A DNA stretch of 64,000 nt from Dichomitus squalens LYAD-421 SS1. Its lineage: Eukaryota; Basidiomycota; Agaricomycetes; Polyporales; Polyporaceae. Below the pieces are notes generated by a model that was not told the DNA's origin, did not search any database, and saw only the letters and a program-made list of their open reading frames with translations. The translations under genes were made by a program, and so were the position numbers. The stretch spans positions 38,086 through 102,085 of the forward strand of contig NW_006766959.1 in NCBI RefSeq assembly GCF_000275845.1. Reading direction: 5' to 3'. The number at the start of each line of letters is the position of its first letter. The stretch's first letter is position 1. Shown here in pieces: positions 10,401 through 21,375 of this stretch.

Positions 10401-12405
10401 CTGTGCAGCCTTCGACGTCGACTTTGCAGACGAGACCGGAGCGGTCGCCCGAGTAGAATATCTCCAGAGACGGGTGAGTGGAGGAGAGGGACCAGACAGA
10501 CTCGGTGTGGTGCGTGAAGGTGTGCAGGCAGCGTTGGGAGGAGAGTGACCAGAGCTTTATCGACGCTGCTGAGTGGATCAGTATGCAAGTCTATGCGAAG
10601 TCGACGTGATATGGGACGTACCGTCTGCGGAGCCCGTTAGCAGCTGTATAGTCGTCAGTCCAAATATCTGCACAGGTCACAAGGGAGTCCGACGTACGTA
10701 TTTCGCGTCCTCGGATATGAGTATCGCCCTGATATTATCCGTATGCCCCACTAGCTTCGCTATCCTCTTGCCCGACCTCGGGTCCCACATCCTGATCACC
10801 CTCTCCGGGGAGCCTGACGCGATCACACTTCCATACGGGTCCGTCGTTAACGCGTACACGGACGCCTTCGGCCCCGCACCCTCTGGCGGGCTCAGCGTGA
10901 TGAGCGGGTCTGTCCTATGTGCACCCGACCCCGACGCGGATGCGGACGCAAGGTCCCAGAGCTTGATTGTGCGGTCGAACGAGCCTGAGGCGAACCACTG
11001 CTGTTCACGGCTACACAGCGTGAGGCACGACGCGGGAAGGGGAGGTGGCCACTCACCAGTATGCTAGACAGCGGACATAGTCAGAGTGCGTGCCCAGTAC
11101 GGCGGGCTCGTGTAGGGAAGAAGAAGATTGGCCGTGCGCATGCGGGGACCAGGCCTTGATCGTTCCGTCCGAGGATGCTGTTACCACTTTGAACAGCTGA
11201 ATGAGTACGTGCGGGTGAGGGGAGAGGGAGAAGAGGGGAGACGTACGAGTTTGATTATAATTACAGAGTATCATATCGTTTATCCAATCGGAATGCATTT
11301 GTACAGCTTGGCGGAAATGTGATGTTGGTGGGTGTGCCTGCTCGCATTCCGAGTTTCAGTATGTTCAAACATCGCCAGAGCACACTCGGGTCGTGTACAG
11401 TTAGGAATGGACACGGTTGGGGTCATTTTGCCTCGCGTGCGAGCATACTCTGCGCGCTGGTGCTCCTGATGGCAAATTTGATATTATGACAGGAACCGTC
11501 GCTGTGGACAATGTATAGAGAGAGCCTCCAACAGCATCTCTGTCTATGACGAGAGGATAGCTATGATGTGAAACCCGTGCCTTATACACAAGATACGGGC
11601 GCGAGGGACATTGCCGGGAATCTCTCTTCGTAAAAGAGATGTAGAATCCCGAGGCCAGCGTTGCTTTGCCAGTGTTGAGCCTCCAGCGCGCGTCGGCATA
11701 ACGGCAGGTTGAGACTGGCCCGGACAATGCACTGCGCGTCATGCGAATGAATTCCGAGCGCTGTCCCTCGAGGGGCCTGGTCGTGAAGCTCACGAGTAGT
11801 ACCATGTCCATCCCTAGCACTCGATGTACTCAGCTCCAGTGCATTTTGTGACGCACCTTTAGGGCCTGATAAGCGTCCATGTCCGTCTCCCACTGCTCCT
11901 CGTAGGGTATCGTGTCGTCGGCGGGTATCCGGCGGCGGGTCTTGCCCGTGACCTCGCCCAAGACGTCCCCGTCGCTCCGATAGTCGTCCGCCTCCTCAGC
12001 CTCCTCCTCGATTATATCGTCCGCCCAGTTCGTCATCACCTCCCACCGCCTCAGACTTCGTCCAGTGTACCCATACCGCTGCGCTCGCCGCTTCATAGGG
12101 ACGCCGAGGTCCCACGCGATGGCCATTCCGTCCCGGCCTCCGGTGTAGAGGATGCCTTCGGGCGACGCGCGCCCAACAAGCTGAGTGGATGTATCTAGTG
12201 CAAGGCATGAGACTCCCAGTCGATGTCGCGGGTGCTGGGCCCATTTGGGAGTCGGTGGGAGAGGAGGGTCTGTGGATTGACGGGGAACCAGAATCGGGCC
12301 TGGAGATCCGTTCCGAGGCACGCCATGAGGAGGCAACTGCAAGCGAGGTGGAGGATCTGCTGGAGTGGGTATTACATAGGATACCCGACGCCTTGGGGGC
12401 GCCAT
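7411..12405 (-). CDS. wdr48: WDR48/Bun107-type WD-repeat deubiquitinase activator
   Basis: WDR48 (UAF1; Bun107 in fission yeast) is a beta-propeller scaffold that binds and activates USP1/USP12/USP46-class deubiquitinases. Ten exons join in frame to 1331 codons: 12405-11857, 11337-11247, 11186-11057, 11010-10698, 10643-10622 (22 nt), 10568-9108, 9041-8290, 8208-7877, 7810-7753 and 7698-7411. Landmarks are [99 protein letters not shown] and [18 protein letters not shown], then a Ser/Pro-rich linker. The C-terminal DUF3337 region contains [20 protein letters not shown] and [15 protein letters not shown]. Compared with animal WDR48 it is much longer, through inserts in the propeller linkers and the disordered region. 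Intron 1 (11338-11856, 519 nt) is unusually long. The gene looks complete and functional. Confidence 0.93.
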
Positions 12406-12560
12406 GGACGAAGAACGAGCGAGAGAGGGAGGAGGACGTTTTGGACGATGACCTTGGCGAGCCCGGCACCGACTCTGACATTCCGCGCCTGCGCGACTCA
12501 GGCACCAGGCACATTGAGGCCAAGCTGTGGGCTAAATCAACACGCTTTGAAGTCTTTCGG

Positions 12561-12632
12561 TCCGATATGGTGTAGTGGCTAACATTATCGCCTCTCACGC
12601 GATAGCCCGGGGTTCGATTCCCCGTGTCGGAA
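12561..12632 (+). tRNA. tRNA-Glu (anticodon CUC), copy 1
   Basis: A 72 nt cloverleaf: acceptor stem TCCGATA pairs with TGTCGGA, anticodon loop CTCTCAC gives anticodon CTC, and the T arm has CCCCG stems around TTCGATT. A box (TGGTGTAGTGG) and B box (GGTTCGATTCC) are present, with a T5 Pol III terminator at 12636-12640. It has no intron. The sequence is identical to the copies at 24301 and 54051. It sits 156 bp upstream of the divergent WDR48 start. Confidence 0.96.
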
Positions 12633-13008
12633 ATGTTTTTGCTATGGAACACCGCTCATCTTCGGCAGACCGTCGCCAATCACTACAGCGATCTACAATA
12701 ACAGTGGCGGTTGCTTTTGCCCCTCGTATCAGGCCGTGAAACCTCTCTGCATACAAGTAACACGTCCCCACCCATCCTTGCCGAATTCACGCTTGGGGCT
12801 CCACTCGGAAGTCCCCGACTCTAGTGACATCGCGGTACCGAAATGCGACGAGAAGATGCTCACTGGCAAGGTGGTGTGCGACCTGCAGCCATCTTTACAC
12901 TCGTTTGAACTTGGTCTAGCAATAGCATTCTCACACGTTGTGTCCTATCACTAGGTGAGCTCACATCAAGAACTTTATGATCAGCCTGTTCTTAAAAACA
13001 GGCTCTGA
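12633..13008. other. Intergenic
   Basis: This is the space between the tRNA gene and the HNH-type gene. No feature beyond the Pol III terminator was recognised. Confidence 0.4.
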
Positions 13009-13762
13009 ATGCCCACACCTAGGATGACGCAACCCGCGCAATTCTCGACGTTCAAGGACACTCTTGCCCGCCGAATCCTATCCGACCCTGGCGTCCTAGG
13101 TCAAACTAATGCCGAGGACGAATCAGACGCACTGTACGATTTCACGTCGTATCTCGCGGAGGAAGTGTGGCCCTTCCTCCCAGCCGAACTGCGAGAGGCA
13201 ACATACGAGAATCGCGACGCCATCCCGGACATAGACGATCTCTCCCTCGAAAGCATACCCACAACGTTTTCCGACACGCTTATGTCCTGCGGTCTCGTGG
13301 ATGAGCCAGAGGCCGCAATCGCTTTCCTCCGGAAAGTGCTCAAGAGCTACGTGACCGAGGCGTGCGCTCCGCCTCCGGTGTGGTCCCGGACACGCACGAC
13401 CGAGTGTGAGATCTGCGAACGCGAGGTCCCGCTCACGTACCACCATCTCATACCGCGGGAGGTCCACGATAAAGTACGGAAGAAGAAGTGGCATACCGAG
13501 GCGATGTTGAATTCAGTCGCTTGGCTTTGCCGGTAAGTATATCACCGTAACATATCACCGTAACTCTTCATCTGAACGCTCAGCTGACCATTCAACCTCG
13601 ACTTTGGGGAATAGGCCATGTCACACAGCCGTTCATGGTGTTGCGAGTAATGAGACACTTGCAAGAGAATTCTACACCGTAGAGCTCTTACTAGCTCGGG
13701 AAGACATACAGAAGTGGAAGAAGTACGCGGCGAAGCAACGCTTTGGGTTACGTCGGAGATGA
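13009..13762 (+). CDS. HNH-type domain protein
   Basis: Two exons (13009-13532 and 13615-13762, joined in phase 2) encode 223 residues. The N-terminal two thirds is an acidic helical region without known motifs. The C-terminal part has the signature CEICEREVPLTYHHLIPREV, followed by LCRPCHTAVH across the splice junction. That is the C-x2-C, HH and CxxCH...H pattern of HNH (beta-beta-alpha metal) nuclease-fold domains found in uncharacterised fungal proteins. The two cysteine pairs could hold a structural zinc and the HH could be catalytic. No partner gene suggests a role. Substrate and activity are unknown; it could be a nuclease or only a zinc-binding module. An alternative start at the second Met (MTQPAQ) is possible. 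Confidence 0.72.
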
Positions 13763-13894
13763 GTCACTGTAGTAAGGATACACGATTTCAGAAGTAAGTA
13801 TGACACCTTTAATAAGGTTGACGTGGTAAATCGACATACGAGACAAAGCCAGACATGGGGCTGACTCTCGTGCGTGGTCGCATAGGGCAGTCTT

Positions 13895-16778
13895 TCAAAG
13901 AGCATATCTGACCAACACAAACTCTGTTAGCAGAATAGGGTGATTGCAAGGACCGCCATCGTGCGCACCTGTGGTATTTGTTCTCGAATTCGGTGAGGTC
14001 GTGCATTCCCGCCTCTGCAGGTTCGTCGTCAGCTGTATGCTACTGGTTTCAAGGCCAAATATCACCTTCTCCCTTTAGTTGATCCTCGTACGACACAATC
14101 TTTCCTTGCTCCCTGTCGCGCTATTGCATAACGATGTTAGCTAATCGTCCAGCTTCGTATGAGCGACCGACAAGGAGACGCACCTTGATATTGCTCCACA
14201 GCATGTATATCCCGAGTGCGAGGTGAGCGACGGCCTTGATCACAAAACCTACCTCCTAGATGAGCTGTTGCCTCCGCGATACAATGAAAACCCACTGATC
14301 ATGATCGCTTTCTGGAGGTCACAGTCAACAAATAGACTTAACGTTGACACAAGGGAAACTACTTATACCGTTCCCGTCATGAAGCGAGGCGCTTCACTAT
14401 CCTGCAGCCATAATCATAGTCCTGACGATGTCGAGCATTAGGAATGTACTCACAATGATAAAATGTGGCCTGTACACTCGCCACGGTAAGTAAAACTCCA
14501 GAAGACGTGTATGGATGATGTACCGACCCGACTATGTTCCCGATACAATACTAGTACGAGAATCATAAACGCTGCAAGACAAATGACACGGGACGCCATG
14601 CTTACCCCAACGAACACAATCGCCGTCGTAACCGTCTTCTTCGTGAATCCTCCGACCTACGTTGCCCCTTAATTCAAGGTCTCACGACTTCGTGGCAAGA
14701 CCTACATTGCTGGTTATCATTGACAGTGATAGAGAGAAGGCCGCCATCTCGAATCCGGTGAACCAGAACGATATCAACCTGTTCCACTGCTGGCTAGATG
14801 GGAGGTATGTCAAACACGCGGCGGCGATAATGGATGCGATATTCGTGGCGGTCATCGTGATGATGCGCACTTGTAGACCAGGTGTGAGATGCTGTAATGA
14901 GACCAGGCGACAAGACTTACTATTCCTGAAGCGCATGCAGATGTATCTGCGACGAGGCTATTATCTAGTGAAGCGTGTCATTTTCAAGGGTCTGGTTTCG
15001 TACCCGGAAATGAGCAAAGTAACGATTTGCACTCCTGATGATGCTACTCCGAGCAAAGTGGTCTGCAGGACGGTGAATCCCATGCCCTACGTGTACCGAT
15101 TCAGCGCTTTCTACAACTCAATGAGAACGATAAAGTGAACCTTGATAAGGATCGTGGAGAAGTTCATGAGAATCCTGATATGATGTAACGGGACCCCGTC
15201 AAGGACGTTCGAGGGCCTACCAACCAAACCTACCCGCTTGGAATCTGAGCTGCAATTGTCGCCACTAATAATATCCATGTCTTCGGATCGAGTAACGCTT
15301 GCTGCGCCTATGCAGCCGTGTCATCATTCGAGGCCTGTAATACAAGTCTCGGGCAGACGTACCTGGTACTTCTTGAAGTGCCTGTTCTTTACGCCAATTT
15401 TAGACTCTGCAACGCGCTTGATAGCGAGAACCTTCTCTTCCGCATTTAGGAAGTGCGCATCCACAGGAGAGTCAGCGAACCAAAACCATAGGAAAAAAGC
15501 ATCTAATGTCGTAAGTGGTCAGCAAGAATTAGACTTCATCCGAGGCTACTCACAAATAATGGTGACCGCCCCGAGGATAAGGAATATATACCTCCAGAGG
15601 TCGATTTCTGGGTGTGAGATGTGCCCAACACCGTATGCGATGAAACCTCCGAGTATTCCGGCCCAGCCGTTGAAGGAGACCCACGTGACGACGCGGAACG
15701 GCACCTCGGTCTGAGTATACCACACAGACGTCAGGATGGTCATGCCGGGGGTCACGACCGCCTCCACAACACCGAGAAAGAAACTAGATGTGCGAATTAG
15801 TAGGAGAAACCGGTCTTCTGCAGCTCACATACCGGTTTGTCATGAGCCCGGCGTAGTTCACACAAGCGGGCGTTCTATAAAAAGGAAGCCTGAGCTTCCA
15901 GCCAAGACAAGACATCGTACAATGTCACTCACGTTATGAGGATGACCCCCCAGATGAGTGTCACTACGACACTTACTCAGGAGAAAGTCAGAACCTTCCG
16001 CAAATGAACGCACTGATCGCCAGGACCTTCCCACTTGGATATTGCTGCAATAGCCAGCTATCAGGATAGTTGCCTAGGAGGTATCCGAAGCTGCGAGTGG
16101 ACAGGAGTCAGGCTACAGGGGTCAGAGCCTGGGGGCAGCAACTCATACTAGTATACTGCAAGAATGAGATTCATGTTTCAGATAACATGAATGATGAGGG
16201 GATGATACTCACTGCTGGCGTACCAGTCGAATTGACTCCCGCTCAGTTGTAGCTGGGCCTGCATCCCATACAGGTTGCCATAGTTCAAACTAAAGGTGAC
16301 CATCAAGCTTAAAAAGCTCATATCAACGATGCCAACATACGCCGTCTTGTCCACTATCATACCAGGTCATGATCCGTGCCGCCTGAGCATAACAGCACGT
16401 ACCAATGCTAAGACCTTGACAAAGACACAACTTCACAAAGCCACAGAGCATGAGTTCTCATCAAATCTCCCCATGTCAATCACGCACCATGGGCAGCATC
16501 CACTTATCGATCTTACAGGCGATCCTGCAAATAATACATGCCTTTTCAGTGTACCCCTTCATGTATATACTTAGGCATAGTGCTCACCGTCGACTCTCCT
16601 CCAGGCCAACTGGTATTCCAGATCGCTTGGCGATGTCAAACTCGTGAAGTCCCACGTTCCACTTATCCTGTAGGTCTTGCGCTATAGTGTCGAGTATCTG
16701 CTCCGAGTCCCCGTTCTTTCTCTCCGGAAGCTGTGGGCTGTGCATCGTAGAAAATGTCTTTTCCAGACCACCAGGCAT
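13895..16778 (-). CDS. Dal5-type MFS permease (ACS family), paralog 1
   Basis: This 12-helix major facilitator of the anion:cation symporter family is related to allantoate permease Dal5 and to vitamin and small organic-anion carriers. Many small exons can be joined in frame: start MPGGLEKTFSTMHSPQ, then KIDKWMLPM, VDKTALNYGNLYGM, FGYLLGNYPDSWLLQQYPSG, GVVEAVVTPGMTILTSVWYT, FADSPVDAHFLNAEEK, LLDPKTWILLVATIAAQIPS, GMGFTVLQTTLLGVASSG and a C-terminus ending ENKYHRYAL before TGA 13895. The VEAVVTPGM and WYTQ-E-PFR segments are family hallmarks. A 7-nt micro-exon (16149-16155) is needed to read ASIYYFGYL. No disabling change was seen. The substrate cannot be told from the sequence; allantoate, ureide or lactam-type nitrogen compounds are options given the carboxylase 10 kb away. 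Confidence 0.85.
16149..16155 (-). other. 7-nt micro-exon of permease paralog 1
   Basis: The minus-strand sequence TATACTA is flanked by an acceptor (TTGCAG) and a donor (GTATGAG). With the preceding exon end (...GCC AGC A) and the following exon start (C TTC GGA TAC) it gives S-I-Y-Y-F-G-Y. Without it the frame is lost. The same arrangement is present in paralog 2. Confidence 0.75.
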
Positions 16779-17169
16779 ATTGACAGAGGAAGGAAGCGTA
16801 GAGTTGCAAGGAAATCGTTCGCAGATAGTTCACCCAAGGAAGCTTATATTGAGCGCAACACATTCGCACGGCGCACTGAGGAATGTGAGCAGGCTTGCTA
16901 ACATGGCAATGTTTATAATAGACGAGAACAGACATGTGCGAAGACTCTAATCAGGGACATGACCCTGTCATAATCTTCCTGTGCGTCGCAACGTGTCGGC
17001 CGATAAGACGCTTGCTAAGCCAGAGGTCAGTGAACTTACTCGGGCAACAGAGCCCGGGGCGACGGCTGTACTTGTATGAGAGGTTTACAAATCATGTAAC
17101 TAAAGAAAGCATGAATAGACGAAGGGATGGCGTGAGACCATAATAGACGCAGAAAGCGCGCAGGTGTGA
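16779..17169. other. Intergenic upstream of permease paralog 1
   Basis: No coding signal was recognised. This probably holds the promoter of the minus-strand permease that starts at 16778. Confidence 0.4.
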
Positions 17170-17385
17170 AGTCGTTCGCAGAACATATTTAGCTCAGGAT
17201 TAGTGAAGTTAACTTCGGCACAAACGTGATAGTAGTCTTCGTACGATATAACATCTCCTTGCTCTATGTCACGCCAAACAACGGCGGTAGCGATATTCTT
17301 AGATATGATGCACCGGATGCAGATGCAGACGTACCTTGACATTGCTCCAGAGGATATACATTCCGAGAGCACGGTAGGTGCTTCG
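17170..17385 (-). pseudogene. Decayed third copy of the Dal5-type permease (C-terminal remnant)
   Basis: The minus-strand sequence matches the last exons of both neighbours. GGAATGTATATCCTCTGGAG aligns with the helix exon encoding LGIYMLWSNIK, and a following segment reads RDIEQGDVISYED, matching RDREQGKIVSYED of paralog 1. It is broken: one extra base shifts the helix exon frame, the acceptor before the RDIEQ segment is GG instead of AG, and the N-terminal nine tenths of the gene is missing or unrecognisable. It is a leftover from an older tandem array. Confidence 0.7.
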
Positions 17386-17923
17386 ACCACGTGTCACGAA
17401 AACCCCTCCTTGTTTCATATTGTTGTCCGCCATACACCGTCGTTGATGCTTTTTCCTGCCGTGAGGGAAGTACCAAGAGGAGAAGTGCTCTCAAAAAATA
17501 AGCATGGTCAAGATTGGCGACTTGCAGAGACACTAAGGCACAAGGATCATAAACGAACAAATACCTATGCAATACACACTCACGCGGACGTGTGACTTCA
17601 TGTGCAATTGAGGGTCAGAGTCGCCTCGTTGAGTATGCGACACTTCTATTAGACGCGAGTGGAGATGTGCGCAGTCCTTTTTCGGAACCTAGGCCTGAAT
17701 CTAACCCGCTAGGCCGTGGCGCGCCCGCTAGTGAACCACCTCCATAGGCCAAGTATGATATTGCCATAAGAAAGAAGCGGAGTGAGCAAGGGACGGATGT
17801 GACTGCATGAGAAGATTTCGTGTCACGTTGGTCATGGCTCGCGGTAGCACAATGAGCAGCTGCAAATTGACCGCGCGAGAGCAAAGCAGATCGGTGTATG
17901 CAGACATGCGGATAGGGCGCCCT
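17386..17923. other. Spacer between permease remnant and paralog 2
   Basis: No intact gene is seen. Parts may be further decayed permease sequence, but I could not align it with confidence. Confidence 0.35.
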
Positions 17924-20834
17924 TCACAAAACATATCTGCGTCACGAACCATGACGTTAGCATCTCATGAACTCCGGAGAACTACCTCCGTGAAGATGAT
18001 GGCCTAACGCACCTATGGAACTTGTTCTCCCACTCGGTGAGATCATGCATCCCCGCCTCTACCGATGCATTGTTAGCCAAACCAGCAAAAATCGACAGCG
18101 GATCTCACCTTCTCCCTTCAGCTGATCACCGGGTGACGTCACCTTCCCTTGCTCTCTGTCGCGCTAACAATGGTGATCCGCACGTCAGCTGAAGTCGCTT
18201 GCATGAAATAACACGCAGACGCACTCTGATGTTGCTCCATAGCATATAGAGCCCAAGCGCAAGGTGAGCGACGGTTTTGATGACGTAACCTGACCCAAAT
18301 GCATTGGTCAAATCAATTTTACATACAGGCTGAAGGTGACATACCTATAAACATGGCTTTCTGTGATTGCCGACATGCCTCGATTGTGAGAATTGTGCTT
18401 GAGATTGATGTAACTCTTACCGTTCCTGTAGTGTAGCGGGGTGCTTCGCTATCCTGTGTTGAATTCAGTCTCCACGTTGTTCACAATGGACAAGAGTGAC
18501 GACTCACGAGGATAAAGTGAGGCCTGAACAGCCATCAACAAATGTTATCGAGCTTCAAGCAAGAAAGCGGCAGGCTCACCCAATGACATTTCCTACGCAG
18601 TACTACCAACCAAGGGGTAAATTCGTGGATGCGCATAAGTAAAGGGAAGGTACATACACCGACAAACGTGACCGCAGTTACGAAGGTCCGCTTCGTGAAG
18701 CCTCCAACCTAATCCATGTTGTCATGTCAGTTTGTTCCGACGATACATACAGGAGACACATACGTTGTTAGAGATCATGACCAGCGAGAGCGAAAACCCC
18801 ACAGACTGGAACTGCGTGAACCAGAATGCGACAAGTCGGTTCCACTGCTGGTGAGATGGAAGGTATGTTAAGCAGGCTGCCGCGATGATGCAGGTGATAT
18901 TCCCTGCTGCCATCGTGATTACGCGCACTGCAAATACGGTGAGTAATAGCGAGAAGCGAATGTGGCTCGGCGTACTGTTCTTGAATCGCATGCAAATGAA
19001 TCTGCAAAGCTCTGAGCTGTACGTAGACTGCAATGATGGGGCGTCAAGACGAACCCTGCTGAGAGCAAACCGAAAATCTGCACGCCTGACGAGGCCGCAT
19101 CGAGAAGAGTACTTTGAAGCGTTGTGAAGCCCATGCCCTACAACAGAAAACTTAAGCAAGCCATGCGGCGGGAACTCGAAGAGATCACCAACCTTGATGA
19201 TGATCGTGGAGAAGTTTGAGATGACACTGCGTAGAGGTGTCGATCATCGTAATATCGTAGGCCGACAAGCAGGAGGCTTACCCGTTGGGAATCTGAGCAG
19301 CAATCGAAGCTACAAACAGAAGCCAAGTCTTGGGGTCGATGAGGGCTTCTTGCACCTACGGAAGGGGAAGCGTGAGCTTCGCAACCAGCTCGAGACCGAA
19401 AGTGACCTCACTTGATACCATTTGAATTTCTTATTCTTGACGCCCATCTTCCCCTCCGCAACACGCTTTACCGCAATGATCTTCTCTTCTTCAGTCAGGA
19501 AGCGAGCCTCGACGGGCGAGTCGGGGAATAAGAACCACAGCACGAACGAGTCTACGACTCAAATCAGTGCTCGCTCGTTATACCATACGAGGTTCACGTA
19601 CATGAGACGCTGATAGCTCCGAGGATCAGGAAGACATACTTCCAGAGGTCGATGGCTGGATGGGAGATGTGCCCAATACCATAGGCGACGAACCCTCCGA
19701 AGATACCGGACCACCCGTTGAACGAGTACCAGATGAGCGAGCGAAAAGGCACCTCGTTCTGAGTATACCATATGGCAGTCAGGATGGTCATTCCGGGGGT
19801 CACGATCGCTTCGAGGAGGCCCAAGAAGAAGCTAGGCACGAGAGTTAGCAGGAGCGACGTCGGCCTCGCAAGGACACGTACCGATTCGCCATCGTGCCCG
19901 CAAAATTAGTACATGCCGCGGTGCTACAAGAACACGAGTCTCAGGACTGCAACCAGGAGTCTGGGTTACCGATGACTTACGTTAGGACGATTGTACCCCA
20001 TATGAAGGTAGCTAGTTTATTGTCTCAGTAGCATACTCCGGCGATCGACGAAGACGACGTACTTATTGCCAAGACCTTCCCAGACGGGTAGTGCTGGAGC
20101 AACCAACCATCGGGATAGTTCCCAACCAGATAGCCAATGCTATGGGCACGCGTACAATGAGTGGTAGCAAACCATCGGGCAAGGATAGCTCACTAGAATA
20201 CTACGAAAGCACGGACCAATATAGGAATAGGAAGCATCAACGGAGTCCGAAAGCACTTACCACTGGCGAACCAGCTGTACTGATCTCCGGTCAGATGCAA
20301 TGCGCGCTTCATGCCGTACAGGTTGCCGTAATTCAGACTGTTCGATTTCGGTCAGAGTTACCAACGCGCTTGCGAGACAAAAGCACGTACGCCGACTTGT
20401 CCACTGAGTATGCGTAAGTCACAGTGCGTAGGTTCATAATAGCCGAGAATTACAGATACTCAAGCCTTGACAAACACAAAGCTGAGGAGCCAGCGGTGAG
20501 TATTCGTCACGTTCCGTCATGCGGTCAATAACGTACCATAGGCAGGATCCATATATCGATCTTCCTCGCGACCCTGCGAGCAATCGCATCAGCTCAGCAA
20601 CTATTGAAATGACGATGCCACTGAAAGTCACGGCAGTGCTTACCGTCTACTCTCCTCTGGAGTAACGCGCAAACCCGTCTGCTTCGCGACGTCGAACTCG
20701 TGCAGGCCCACATTCGCTTCGCTATCCGACTCAGACGTCGGAGTCTCGAGCACCTTCTCCGGGTCCCTCTCCTTGTCGTGGAGCGAGCCCGCATCATAAG
20801 CCGGGGACGGCGCCTTTTCCAAGCTACCAACCAT
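17924..20834 (-). CDS. Dal5-type MFS permease (ACS family), paralog 2
   Basis: Same family and exon layout as the gene at 13895-16778. Start ATG 20834 gives MVGSLEKAPSPAYD, aligning with MPGGLEKTFS of paralog 1; an upstream Met at 20855 is possible. Landmarks are SESDSEANVGLHEFDVAKQT, LEAIVTPGMTILTAIWYTQN, SFNGWSGIFGGFVAYGIGHI, PDSPVEARFLTEEEKIIAVK, VITMAAGNITCIIAAACLTY and FGSGYVIKTVAHLALGLYML. The C-terminus is ENKFHRYVL before TGA 17924. The long N-terminal Ser/Glu-rich cytosolic stretch could carry regulatory phosphorylation sites. It holds its own 7-nt micro-exon (20194-20200). Both copies look functional and are transcribed in the same direction, so this is a tandem duplication that has diverged. 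The transported compound is unknown. Confidence 0.85.
20194..20200 (-). other. 7-nt micro-exon of permease paralog 2
   Basis: The minus-strand sequence TATTCTA has an acceptor (TCGTAG) and a donor (GTGAGC). It joins ...GCC AGT G to C ATT GGC TAT, giving S-V-F-Y-I-G-Y. Position and phase match the micro-exon of paralog 1 exactly. Confidence 0.75.
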
Positions 20835-21375
20835 CGTGCGCAACTTCAGGATCACCTAGAAAGCGCCGGAAGCGAGGGTGTATGTCGAGATCAGCGAGCA
20901 AAGTAGCCGAAAGCAACAAACATCTCCCAGACTGCAGGGAGACGCTCTAAATATGTGCACTGCGGGAACGGACAGGGAAAGATGTCGTGCTCGCCAAGTG
21001 TGGTGGTGTGCTTCTCTCAGGCACCGAGCAAGACGTTCGCCATATCTTATCGGTGGTGGGGCCCCAGTGGCCGCTCCTCCCGGCCCTGTGGCTGGCAGAG
21101 AGAGCATCGCGGGCCGTGCTTAGGACGCATACATCGTACCTGTGTGCAGTAAAACCACCAATGAGACGCGATGAGCAAACAAACCAGGAACGGACGAAAT
21201 CGAAAAGTAACATACCAAACCAAGGCGCCCAATCACGACATAACTGCGCGTCCCTACCAGACATGACTCGTTCGAAGTGCAAAGTCTAGTACTTACGACG
21301 GACGACCTTGTATCCAAAATACATAAGTAACTAATACAGTACGCATTAACCCGTGAATGATACGCATAGTTCTAT
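20835..21375. other. Intergenic
   Basis: This lies upstream of permease paralog 2 and downstream of the DUF3533 gene. No gene was recognised; the open frames here are short and overlapping. Confidence 0.4.

Noticed and set aside
11401..11820. Possible minus-strand gene of 139 codons
   Set aside because: It lies inside the long first intron of WDR48, has no motif, and overlapping frames conflict. Kept only as a remark on the intron length.
13895..20834. Both permeases being pseudogenes because no long frame exists
   Set aside because: Manual joining of the small exons, including the 7-nt one, restores all family motifs in frame from start to stop for paralog 1 and all checked parts of paralog 2.
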